Shown here: positions 13,800 to 26,700 of the stretch, in pieces
How positions within the stretch are numbered: position 1 is the stretch's first letter
Layout of the letters: every line of letters begins with the position of its first letter
Assembly (NCBI GenBank): GCA_029582155.1
Contig: CM055902.1
Coordinates: 14,582,086-14,646,085 of the forward strand
DNA length: 64,000 nt
Reading direction: 5' to 3'
Source: Panopea generosa
Lineage: Eukaryota; Mollusca; Bivalvia; Adapedonta; Hiatellidae
The notes under the pieces: model-generated
What the model saw: the letters and a program-made list of their open reading frames with translations, nothing else
Told to the model about the DNA's origin: nothing
Databases searched by the model: none
Made by a program: the position numbers and the translations under genes

Positions 13800-15349
13800 A
13801 CAAATTTGCAAATGTCATGTGTGACGTTTGTCACGAAAGCTTCTTCTATTCCCAAATTACGAGGGAATCATTTTCAGGAACTGAAAACAACTATAAAATT
13901 AACCATGTATTATATCTGGCATATTTAACTGCATTTAATTTATATCAAAATATTATAGTTCAAAATGTTAAAATACACTTTTAATCATGTTTCATATTTT
14001 ATATTTTTCTACGTGATATAGGTCTGTTTACATAGGGACGTTGTTAACGTTGGTTTACTCAGGATACAAGATGTAGTTAAATGCATAATGGTAACATCAA
14101 CATTTGAGTTGTTAAAGCTGTTTCGTCTTATTCAGGAAATTCATCATTTAGAAAACAGTAAACAGTTGTACAAATACACACTTAAAATTAATTTAACTGA
14201 TTAATACACGAAACTATATATAACTATAAAGGTACTTTATTATAAAAACAAACTAAAATGTGTTTTTGCTTAAATAGTTTAGTTAACATGGAAAATCGTT
14301 TGATTGAAGTTAAAATAATTTTGTCATCTAATATCACATTTACTGATGTTCATATGGCTTTCTGCAGGAATATAAAATCAATATGGAAAGTGAAATTTCT
14401 TTTTTAAGTTTTGATCTCAGTGTTCAACCTGACAAATGCACTCAAATCATTATTACTGTAAATGTGTCACTACACAGTTTAATTTTTTCCTTTGTTCTCT
14501 TTAAAATAAGGTCTAAGATTTCCACGGTAAATCAATATTTTACATTTTTATGTGTTTTTATTTATAGCATGAATGTATCCCCCACATAAAAATGCACCAT
14601 TACTGGTAGGTTGACCAGATTTCTTTGTTTTAAGAAGGAGCAGTGAAAATGAAGTCATCAAATGCTCTTAAATACTTACATCGGTTAAAGCCTATCTTCA
14701 TCACTTTTTAACACAAGTGGTGTATTAATGCAATATATGCTATGTCACGTTTACTCTACACATTTGCAGCAAGAAATCACAACAACCATGAATAATTTGA
14801 ATAACAATTCAAACCACATTACATAGGACTTTTTAAGTGTAAGAATAATGTTACATTCGGGTGGAAAAGGGGCGCAACTGTGTGCAACGTGTACAGTATA
14901 TTGTTAAAGTTCACTTTACTCAGTCCATTATTGCCCCAAAGTAAGTTCTCTTGTCCACAAACATTGGTAATATGATAATTCGTATTTTTGATAATTCAGA
15001 CGTCGCCTTAAAGTGCTGACCAGTTTTATTATACGACAATTTACATATAATGATGTTTGATTAACTGTGGAGTAATTTCAATTGAATACGACTAAATTGA
15101 CAGTCAACAAACAACTCGTCTGACAAATGATTTTTGAACAAAAATAGAAAGTAAATATGCATCTCCATAGTAATGTATTCTATCCTCAAACTACATACTA
15201 ACCAGATCTATAGATATTAAAGTTTAGTCACTTTTTGTTAATGAATAGACAATAGTTATGTATTATATTTACATTGAATATTGCGCCATTCGAATACTGT
15301 TCAACAAGAGATCATGTCACACAGTAAATGTTAGCTATTTGGAATAAAT
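13800..15349. other. Gene-free DNA downstream of gene A
   Basis: AT-rich, with no coding exon seen. Similarity to the other duplication copy stops near 15350. Confidence 0.5.
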
Positions 15350-15575
15350 AAAAATCTATTTGTTTACTTCCATATGTTTTCCTTAATATATTAGAAAAGT
15401 ATTAAAATTAGGAAGACAATTTTAGCAGTAATTCAGATTTGTTTTGATTGCATAATTAATTGTAAACAAAACAAAATTAAACAATAGCATGCCAATTGTC
15501 TTTGAAAGAGTGGTAAATCACCCAGGTAAAAAAGCAAAGAATTACAATTTAAAAAAAAATAAAACAGTGTAATTT

Positions 15576-15661
15576 CTATATTAAAATAACAAAATGCATT
15601 GCCAGTGTGGCTATCAAAGCATATATCTTCAAACTAGTCGCCACTGCAGAATTATCAGGAT
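15576..15661 (-). CDS. Gene A exon 8: GPI-attachment tail and stop
   Basis: It follows the acceptor TTTGTTTCAG. The first codon completes in phase 1 to Asp, giving DPDNSAVATSLK, then a hydrophobic run (IYALIATLAMHFVILI) ending at TAG (15578-15576). Small residues, a short spacer and a hydrophobic terminus with no cytoplasmic tail fit a GPI signal, with the likely omega site at Asn or Ser of DNSA. A C-terminal transmembrane helix is the alternative. The exon and its 3' flank align with gene B's last exon at 46084-46163. I see no convincing AATAAA close downstream. Confidence 0.8.
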
Positions 15662-17688
15662 CTGAAACAAATGATGAGAAATTTCAAAAACACGTACTTG
15701 CTCCAGTTTCACTAAACATCTCAACTTGAGATTTTACTCAACTCAAATTTTTGAAATGCTATAACTATATTTACATTGATCATTTTACTTGATTTCCTTT
15801 ACTTTGCAGATGGGTTACATTGATGTTAGATGTGTTTGCCGATTTAAAATGAACATTTCTCAATGGATGTATTGGTTGTTTTAATAACAGGTAAATTTAA
15901 TACTACAGTATTCATCCCTGCAGAATACAAATTATTTAGATAAAGTAATACAATAATGAAAACTTTCACACATCAGGTTATTTTTCTGAGGAGAAGTCAA
16001 TCGAAAGATACGTGTATTTGATAATTCATATATAAAACTACCAATTGTCGTTTATATGTATAAGTATTACCTTCTGCTGCGCAGCTATCTCCATCCTTGT
16101 AATAACCGTCCGAACAGACACATCTGTCTTCCACACATTCGGTGTTAATTTTTTCAACTGGGCATGTTTTTGGATTACCGGTACAGGCACCAAACGAATC
16201 TATGAGCATTATAGACATATTTAAATTGGTAAGATGTGTGGTGGGTGAAGTATCCAGTCGAGGCTACTTTAATTTACGCGATTGAAGTTGACGACTGGAG
16301 AGATGCCGATATAGACACCCGTACCAGGTTCAAGCTCCGCCCCCCCCCCCCCCACCCCAGTGGAGGTACTGCTGCTGACCAAGGCTGTGACCCATATTGT
16401 CAAGTATTCTGTGTGTTTGTATTGTATTTAAAATGATTATGTCTGTATTGATTGTGTTTGACTTGTTCTTTGAAAGAAGTTACTAAAGTGTATTACCGCC
16501 TTGGAACGACTTACGGCAAATGTCACCATAATGATTGCAAGGTATCATTATGAAAATATCATGTATACTATTTTACTGTCATTAAACACGTTTTATTTCA
16601 ATTCTGGCCACCATCAATTATACCATTGTAAATGAAAAAGTCATTAATACATATTGAGCGTAGTGTATGGTAAATTAATATAAATAGCATTGGATCTATA
16701 TCATAAGAATTAAAAGTTATATCGCGGCTGAATATCGCTTTTTGAACTAATTAAGTATTCGCATACGAACTGTTATACCTATATGAATTCAATTACATCA
16801 AATTTATTAAAATTAAATATGACGTTTAAAAACAATTACTATACCATCATTTAATTCAATATGTATCATTCTGAAAATTAGAAACGTGATACGACATAGG
16901 CAAAAATGTTTTATCATTACGTAGGTAAATACGCTACCTGCAACACATTTTGGCTCCGCGTCACTCCATGTTCCTGCATCACATGTTCGTGTTGTGGTTG
17001 CACTCAAGGTATATCCATTCTTACATGTGTATGTAGCTGTGCTTCCGTGGGTTAAACCAGTCGAGGCTACAGCTCCGTTTTCTATATTGTCTAGAGAAGA
17101 GCAATCTGTAATATGATGTATATGGGTTATTGTAATGAAACAAGTTTTAAACAAAGTATCAAAATTAGATTTTCAATTTAAATTATATACTTGTATTTTA
17201 ATTTGTAAAGAACAAACATAAAGAGATATATTTTTTTCTATAACACACATTAACCATATCACACTGAAATTGACATATTTTTTAAACTAAACATAAAAAC
17301 GCCCATTTTATTACTAACCTTATTAGGTTAAACAAATTCCTGACCGAATAAGATAATCATATAAAAATACAGTTTTGTTTTAAAGAGAATGTTAGCGGGG
17401 TATGACCACAAGAGCTCACCAGTAATGAGGCATATATAGCTTAAATGAAGAGAACCCATATCATGATAATACACAATTTTTTAGAAATTAGAATATATAC
17501 AACCAGAATGAGACATTCCACATACCAAAGCAGAATGTACACATTACATATAAGAAACAATTCTAATAAGTACGCACACAAAGAAGAAAGGCCAACGAAA
17601 AAGCTATAATTAAGGATTAAGGGAGAAATGGAATAGTATTCAATGTACTTCGTTTGAGATTTTAGGAGCCATTCCCGTTCCATGTATG

Positions 17689-17766
<78 letters not shown>

Positions 17767-20700
17767 GAGTTAAATAATGCATTGCTTATACTACACTGTA
17801 GAGTATAAGTTTATACAGAAATGCTTCTAAAACATGTTTCGACCATCCATTCATTACTTAGAACCTTACATACCCGGGAAACATATACATATATTAAGCT
17901 ACCAGAGATGTTTTCTGAATCCTTATAACTTGTAATTGAATGTGTATATTGAATATATGACTACCATGTATATTTTTACTAAAATATTGTTAAAACTTAA
18001 TTAACAGTACGTTGGAGAATGAAAGAATCATAACCGTTTTTGATAAAAGTTTTAATATGTGTATCTTCCAAAAATCAGATCACCATCAAAATAGATAAAT
18101 CATGTTGCAAAAGCGTTTCCAATCGCAGTTGTCTATGTCTATGTCATGCAGTATTATAAAACAAGATAATAACTGTTAATGAATAACATATATACATAGA
18201 TTTTTTTTTTCAAACTTATATCCATACCATCTCCGTCACATGTCGGCGCTGTGCCAGTCCATGTTCCTGCCTGGCATGTCCTGGTAGCGACACCGTTAAG
18301 AGAGTATCCAGCATCACAGCTGTATGTAGCGGAACTACCGTGTGTAACTGCTGTAGTTACCACTGCTCCGTTAATCACATCGGAGTCGGCAAGAGCATCG
18401 CAATCTAAAACAAGTGATTAAAATAGTTGATTGTCGGCAATTCCGTATAAATAATCAATTATTATTAATTGATAAAAATATTCTAATCATATACTTTATC
18501 ACATCGGTGTCGTATTTAGAAATACAAGTTTTATGTAAGACAGAACTATACATTGAAGCTATATTGTGGGTGATGTAATGTTGATATTTTATAGTATTTG
18601 ACATTTTACCCAAGCATTTGAATCGTTTATCACATAAATTAAGCCTTATGAGCAAACTATTCATTTAAGTAAATTCTGATAGTATGAAAAACCACTCCTA
18701 TCATCATTGCAAATTATAAAATGAATAGAAAAGATAATAGAACATACGTTTTTAAAAAGAAAAAATAAATAAGAGTAGGGTTCAACTGATCAAATATCCA
18801 TACAGATGGTCAGTTTGCTCATCTAAACCTATTCCGTTATATTCTAATCTAAGGTCAGTTACCGTTTTAGAAAATATATGTAAGGGTATGTCATTGACAA
18901 AATCATTTAAGAAATACCTTTGTATATACATTCTAATACAGTAAATATCGCTGCCAGTAGTCTAATAATGTGGCTAAAAAATTCCACAAATGCTTCTTTT
19001 GTTACAAACAAAATAAACTATTATGATTTGTAACATTAGGCTATTTATAATATTGTCAGACAAAGTTACATCATAAATGAGATATTGTGCAATGTGAGTT
19101 TTAGAAATGGTTCGACAATGATTTTCTAATCAACCTTGTGTGCCTTGCATGAGGAATTTAAGAGAGTATTGAGATAATTAACTTTTTTAATGTGTCAATG
19201 AAGCAGTACTTATATTTACAGTGTTGACCAAACTTCTGAGATAACATTTTCAATAATAATATTGAAAGAATCATAACCGTTTCTGCTAAACGTTTTAATA
19301 TGTGTATCTTTCAAAGCTTATAATCAGATCACCATAAAAAATAGATAAATCATGTCGCAAAAGCGTTTCTAATCGCAGTTGTATTTGTCTATGTCACGCA
19401 GTATTATAAACAAGATAATAACTGTTAATGCATAACATATATACATAGATTTATTTTTTTCAAACTTATATCCATACCATCTCCGTCACATGTCGGCGCT
19501 GTGCCAGTCCATGTTCCTGCCTGGCATGTCCTGGTAGTGTCACCGTTAAGAGAGTATCCAGCATCACAGCTGTATGTAGCAGTACCACCGTGTGTAATTG
19601 CTGTAGTTTCCACTGCTCCGTTAATCACATCGGAGTCAGCAAGAGAATCGCAATCTAAAACAAGTGATTAAAATAGTTAATTGTTGGCAATTCCGTACAC
19701 ATAATCAATAATTATTAAGTGATAGTAATATTCTAATCATAGACTATTGTCACTTCGGTGTCGTATTTAGAAATATAAGTTTTATGTAAGACAGAACTAT
19801 ACATTGAAGCTATATTGTGGGTAATGTGATGTTTCGACAATGGTTTTCTAATCAACCTTGTGTGCCTTGCATGAGGCATTTAAGAAAGTATTGAGATTAT
19901 TTACTTTTTTAATGTGTCAATGAAGCAGTACTTATATTTACAGTGATGACCAAACTTCTGAGATAACATTTTCAATAATAATAATTACAATGACACTGGC
20001 AATAAGCGTTCATATAGCATCTCTAAATGAAACACTTGTTTGTATAGTTTTTAATTCCCACCATATGTACAGTAACATATATTCAGTTCAGTTTTACACT
20101 TATACTACTCATAAAATACACTTTGTTTTTTAAATTCACATGATGCAAGGTCATTCTACCAAGTTTCAACAAAATATGTGTGTGCAAGTTTCATTAATGT
20201 ATATAAATTAAGAGTCGATATACATAATATAATGTATAATTATTACCTGATTTTACACAAATATCCACATGCTTATAATAACCATCGCAACAGAAGCATT
20301 AACCAACCACACACTCACCATTAGCTCTATCATCTTGACAATCGACGGATCACCAGTATAGTCACACAACAATGCTATGAACATTTTTCTTGAATAGTGT
20401 CACATTTACATGGGTACCATATTTATGAGAATATGGTCACGTTGAGCTGTTTAATTAATCTGTTAGAATGTGACAATTTGAGAAGAGGAGGTTGTGTGCA
20501 AACGCAAAAAATATCCAGTTGTGATTGTGTACTGCTCGTTCCAAGGCGATGCTCCCCTATTGCCCGTTTTCTATATGTATGTATTGCATTCATTATCAAT
20601 GCATTGTTTGTGTTAAGGATGTTGTTGTTTGTATTATACGTACTATGATTATACTGTGTAATAGTTGCGTTTGTGATGTTGTGGTAACTTGTACTTTTGA

Positions 20701-23700
20701 TTATGCGTTTCCTGTTTGATAAAAGTAAATGCTTTCAGAAAGTACGGTTTTAACATTAATAAGTACCTTAAGTTTAATTTGATATTTTACTAACGCTTTC
20801 AAATACATTTATTTCAAGTTTCCAAATGCAATATATGTCAAAATGTCAGCAGTATAACAGGAGAGATGCATGCTCTAACTTAGAATGTATACAGTAATCA
20901 AATTAATGCAGTACATTTATTTTCATTAACAATTGTTTGTTGATACGAATTCCACAGTAACTTTACACAGATGGTCAAACCATAACATTCCTATGTTTGT
21001 AAAATTTAGTATGCAGCACAAATGCGTACATAAATGTGACAGATTTTGACAATTACTTTATACATTTTAAAACTGTTTAAATATTAAGAATATATCATTA
21101 TTAACATACAAATATCACAGCCATCCAAACAGTACAACACAATATATGTAACTGCAATGATGAACCATAAAAATTATATAAATCAATGTAGTTTCAAATA
21201 GTTATATTATATTATATTATATTATACGCTGTTGTAATTTAACATTAGGAACTATGACAGACATACTTACGACTATTGTACAGATAGACGCATGGATGTT
21301 ATACGGATTTTTATATATCGATATACAACTCGCATCGATAAATAATTTGGTACAAACTAGTTTTGAAAAAAAAAAAAGCTTCCATTACCATTATGAATAC
21401 ATAATGACATAATTGCAATGATACATAATTATCGTTAATGATGATTCAATAATCTACTTTTTAATGAAGAATATACCGTATATTCAGTATAAAATGAAAC
21501 TAAAAGTAATTTCAAATGTGAAAATAAGCATTTTTTCTGCGGTTAACATAACATTTATTTATATATGATGTCGTAAACATGGCCATGTTCGATCGTTTTT
21601 CCCGTCCCGATTTATGGCAACAGAATCGCGTATTTTTGACCGCAGTTGAGTTTTAACTCATGTACAGAATCGAAACATATATCACCAAGTACATATTTGA
21701 CGGGATGTATAAAATTTATAAATGCGAAAAAATACGACAAAAGCCTAATTCTGAAAAATTCTAGATAAAAACAATTTTCTCTCGATATTTTTCAATATTC
21801 ACTTATTTAACCCTATCCTACGTTAAAAAAAACGCTTTAAAGCAAACACCAACGTCGGTATAGCACATTAAATATACGGTTTGTGATAATTAAACAACAC
21901 GTTTGTTCTTAACTTTATACTAGTATTTTATGCGCACTAGTTATATATACTATTGCACCGCTGTTTAGTAAACTAATTTATCTAAAGTATTAATAAAAGC
22001 GTATCTGTTTGTCACATGTACAGGACCATCATTTTTTTCACTTAAACAGGAATGGATTCCAAAACAATATATTCATTCTGACTCCCTCCACGTCTGGTAG
22101 TGGAATTAAGACGTCTTGGTTGTCAACTATTAGAACAACGGATCTGGCTTTTCTTAAGTTCGGAGCAAACTGTTACACATTCATAAAATGAGTTTGAAAC
22201 AATACCCACTATGGTTACATGTAGCAGTGACAATCCACGATCCAGGTACATCGTCATTAAACGTACGGCGGAGCACCCCTCCACCCAGCCCTTTAGAATA
22301 ATATTATTATTGTTTCTAAAAATGTTTTATCTGCAGAAACACACAAGTAGACAGTCACGTAGTCAGGTGTTACTACCTCCGATTAAATACACTTGAAAGC
22401 GGTTTTGGTCAAATCGCCCTTTGGCAGATCATTTGTTTTCCAAAACTTTAAATTAAATTCAATATTTGAAATGGAAATGAAGGAAATGCATTTAATGCTA
22501 TTTCGAAACATCAATAAAAATGAAAACAAATAAGTTACAGAGACAACTAGGAAACGACTTTGCTTGTCCAAAAGAATATTAACGTCATTTTTGCCATCGA
22601 AGGCTTATAGACGATCAGTTAACCAAACCACTCTTTCCTGGGATCGTAGAAGGTAAATCAACACTCGAGCACAATCATTTACGCAAGAAACGGATAACTT
22701 TTTACTACGAATCAGCATGACAATGAGACACGATGTCGTATGTAAATCATCACAGAAATTGCGGCCGGGTGGGTTTCGAAGATCATAATTTTAACAGTTT
22801 ACTAATGAAATCTGGTTAGTTTTGAATGTATCATTGAAAATGCTTAAAAATAAAAAAATGAAATTGATATTGATTTGTTTTATTTATACTGAGGTATTTA
22901 GTTTCATATTTGATAAGGCCAATAAAACATTTGTTCCTGGTTGGCTGGCCGTCCTTATTTCTTACTACCGACCCTATTTTCCCCCAAATTAAAAATTAAA
23001 TCAAAAATCATTGTTATGTTTTAATTTGAATCAATTCTGTTACACAGCCACTGCGATATACCTATCAAAATGTGTATTTTAAATACTCTAATGTGTGTGC
23101 TAAACGATATACAACATGGCCGCCCAGACAGAAAGAGAATAAACTTGGTGAAAATAAAACTACAACCGATGATCGATTTGTTCTGAACATTTTTAGTACC
23201 TCGGGAGAGAAAACATAGAGAATAGAAATATGAGTAAGTTACATGTACATTACTTTACCTACAAGGTAATGCAATAATAAAAACGTTGCTGGTAGAAGGA
23301 AATACGTAGTATTGGATCTAGAGTATGTCTTTATGTAAAATAACAAAAAAAAAGCAAGGGATGTTAAAAACGTGTAAGCAAATGACGATAATGATAATGA
23401 CGATGATAACAATGATGATGATGATGATATTTTGCTTTTTTATTAAGATGATGTTGATCGTGATCTAGTAAGGGACCTCCTTTATGCGGAACGTTGGTCG
23501 ACTGGCTCAAATAATATGCCACTAAATAGTGATGTAATAGTAGAAATAAATCGTGAGTACAAAATACTATTTTTTAGAATGAGGTTAAACGCCATTTGTA
23601 ACATATTTATAAGGTTATATAATATCCAGTTTTATTTAATTATCCCAAACCATATACTTAACGATCTATACCAATGCCACTGGCACTTGTTTTAAAGCGT

Positions 23701-26700
23701 TTTTTTAAATCGAGTGAGTTTAAAAAATTCAATATTGTGAAAAATTTAGTATGTCAATTTTTCTAAAAATTTTACAATCATTGTACAGTATACTGCATGA
23801 AATCATATGAAATTATTAAAAAAACGCTTGGTTTGTTTTATGGTAATTTTGATTTGAAGCCGTTTTTTTTAGAAAAATCAAGAGAGACAATAATTCCCGT
23901 TTTCCGCTAGTATTTTAAGAAGTAATTTTTACATTACTTATGTAAATCCATACATCCGTCGAATGTGTACCTGGTGCTATATGTTTCGACTCTGTACATT
24001 TGGTAAAATTCAAATGAGGTAGAAAAGTACGCAAATTTGCTGCTATAAATATGGACCTCGAAAAGACCAAACATGGCCATGTTTACGATGTTATATATAG
24101 ATATATATGTAGTATTTATCGCAGAAAAAAATACATGCTTACTTTTGAAATTATTTTTAAGTTCATTATATACCAAATATACAACTGATTTCGAAAATGA
24201 TTTAAAAGGTATATTCCTCCTAAATACAGAAATAGTTCAATTTTCACTGATTCGTTATCGTACCTTAGGGCATTACTTCTCGTTCTCGTTCATCTATTCA
24301 ATTAAAAGGGTAAGAAAGTTGTGAAAATAAAATGTAATCATACAAGACTAATTTATACACTACCTTTATTGCAAAGCGGTGCAGCACCACTCCATGTTCC
24401 TCCAACTTCACATGTTCTTGTAGCGGTATCACTGAGAGTATATCCCGTTTCACAAGAATACGTAGCGATACTGCCGATTGCTGTACCGTCGGTGGAAACT
24501 GCTCCATTAGTTACAACGACACTTTTTAAATCATCACAGACTGTAATAAAAATTGCATAGTAATCTTAAATACAGTGTTCTACACTATTTAACACATTGA
24601 CGTAACTTTCTTCTCACAACATAGTTTAACTATATATGTATAATATATATCTCCTGGAAAAGCTTGAGGCAAGTGATACTAAAACCGTCTATCTTAGAAA
24701 TGGGTTTCCTACAACGACGGATCATATTATTATAAATAAATTGGTTGTCACAATTATCTATTAACAAGTGAGTCAAGTTAAAAAGCATAACAAATTGCTT
24801 TTTTTTCAAGAATTGATATAATTTCTTTATTATTGTTATCAAACCATAATTATGATAAACAAACCATGGGGAAATCCAAAGCTTTGACAACGTCTTTCAA
24901 AATCTATCGTCAGTATGAGAAGGATAAAACATATGTAGAAATCGCCAGATCGCAAGGGAACTTGATATTAATAGGTGTTTGTATTTGCAGTTGTTAAACG
25001 GTGTTTGCAGCGAGGAAATCGAGAGAACTAAGCCACAACAGATAGGAAAGGAAAACTGGAAGTAAAAGACTAGCGTAACTTTTAAGGTTTGTCCTATATA
25101 ACTAAGATATTTACTCAACCCAGATACCAGACCGTTTCAGAGGTTACTGTTGACGATTTTTTACATTAATATGATCTGCCGCTGTATATATATTGTATTG
25201 TACGATATCATAATATAAACAGGAGACTGTTTACTTATTGAGTGCATGTAAAATTAACGTTTACGACTAGTATTGGTACATGTGTCAGTTAGATACGCAT
25301 GCTACATATTATTAATCAATTTCGTCTAATAATAGTATATTCTGATTCTATAATTCAAACAATACTTGCCTGCAGATGAATATCTGTAAACACAACTCAT
25401 GCAAAGTAAAACACACAAGGCAGTAGATAGTTGCTCCTGAAATAGGTAAAGATTATATTGTTTTAGTCGATGATAAGTCAACAAATCAGGTTGACGTACC
25501 CCATTAGTCACTGACCGTTCCAAGGATGTAGTATTTGTGGTTACTTCTTCCGCATGTGTGTATTGTTATAATAATAATAATAATGTATTTATTGCTTGGT
25601 TTAAACTTAATATTTACTTTTTTTTACTTCGATTGTGAAACAAGATATGACAAACTTATACAAACCACGCTGGAAATCTTTCTGAGTATAATCAGTACTA
25701 AGCATATACGGAAAAGTGGTAGCAGGATATTATTTAATTATATTTGTTTAGAATGTTTAATTGTAAAACAATATTTCACAGTTCAGTCTCCAAAATGATA
25801 CATTTTTTATATATATTCAAAGAAAATTCAACCATTAAGTAAAATGTATATTTCAAAGACAGTTGAACATCTCCCCGACGATCTGCATAGGTACACATAT
25901 AAATCAATACCAAAGTTTACATTACTGTTTAGATTTAAAGAAAGTCCCAAAATAATCTTATTGTGTACATTTAAAAAGAAATAGTTCTAGCTTTAAATTG
26001 ATTAAAATATTTTTAAAAAGTAAATCTTCAAATTCATTTAACTATTTATAACAGCCCATCTCCAAGTTATATTATGTATTTCAAAGAAAGTGCAATATCC
26101 ATGCGGAATTGAAAAACTTAAAAACCTCATTGTTCTAGGTTGACCTATATGTATATATCTGCAAAATGTTCATCCCAAAGTTAAATTATATATTTAAACA
26201 ATTTTAAATCTCCACGTTTATATATCGTATGTGAGAAGAGTCAAATCTCCAAAATGAATATTAATGTATTTCAAAGAACGTCCAATCTCCAAGATAATCT
26301 ACAATGTCTCAATAAAAAGGTAAAACCATTATCCGATCTGACATATAAATTTTAAATAAAACATTGAATAACTCAGTTAAATCATAATATATTTGATATA
26401 GAATTAATCACCAAGAAAAAATTAATCTCTTATTTGAATTATGTTTTCAAAATAAATGTTTAACGATCGAAACATCGTTAGTTCAGAGTCGATATAAGAT
26501 ATTTACACACTTTTTGTATATTTTGCTTTTAAAAAAGCCATCTCCTTTTCGAATTATTTATATATTGTTTTTTAAAAATCAATCTCCGAGTTAACTACTG
26601 TTCAAATTAATTAAGAACGATTGTTAGATATGTGCAAAATACAGTTGCAAATATAGATAAAACAAATTAATTTTGGGAATCAAGTTTTTTAAGATCATAG

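Noticed and set aside
17441-17782. Arg-Glu repeat frame of 113 codons
   Set aside because: It is produced by the (TC)n microsatellite in an intron of gene A.
24298-24507. 69-codon minus frame over gene A CCP1
   Set aside because: Wrong frame. The correct exon at 24364-24540 reads as a CCP in another phase.
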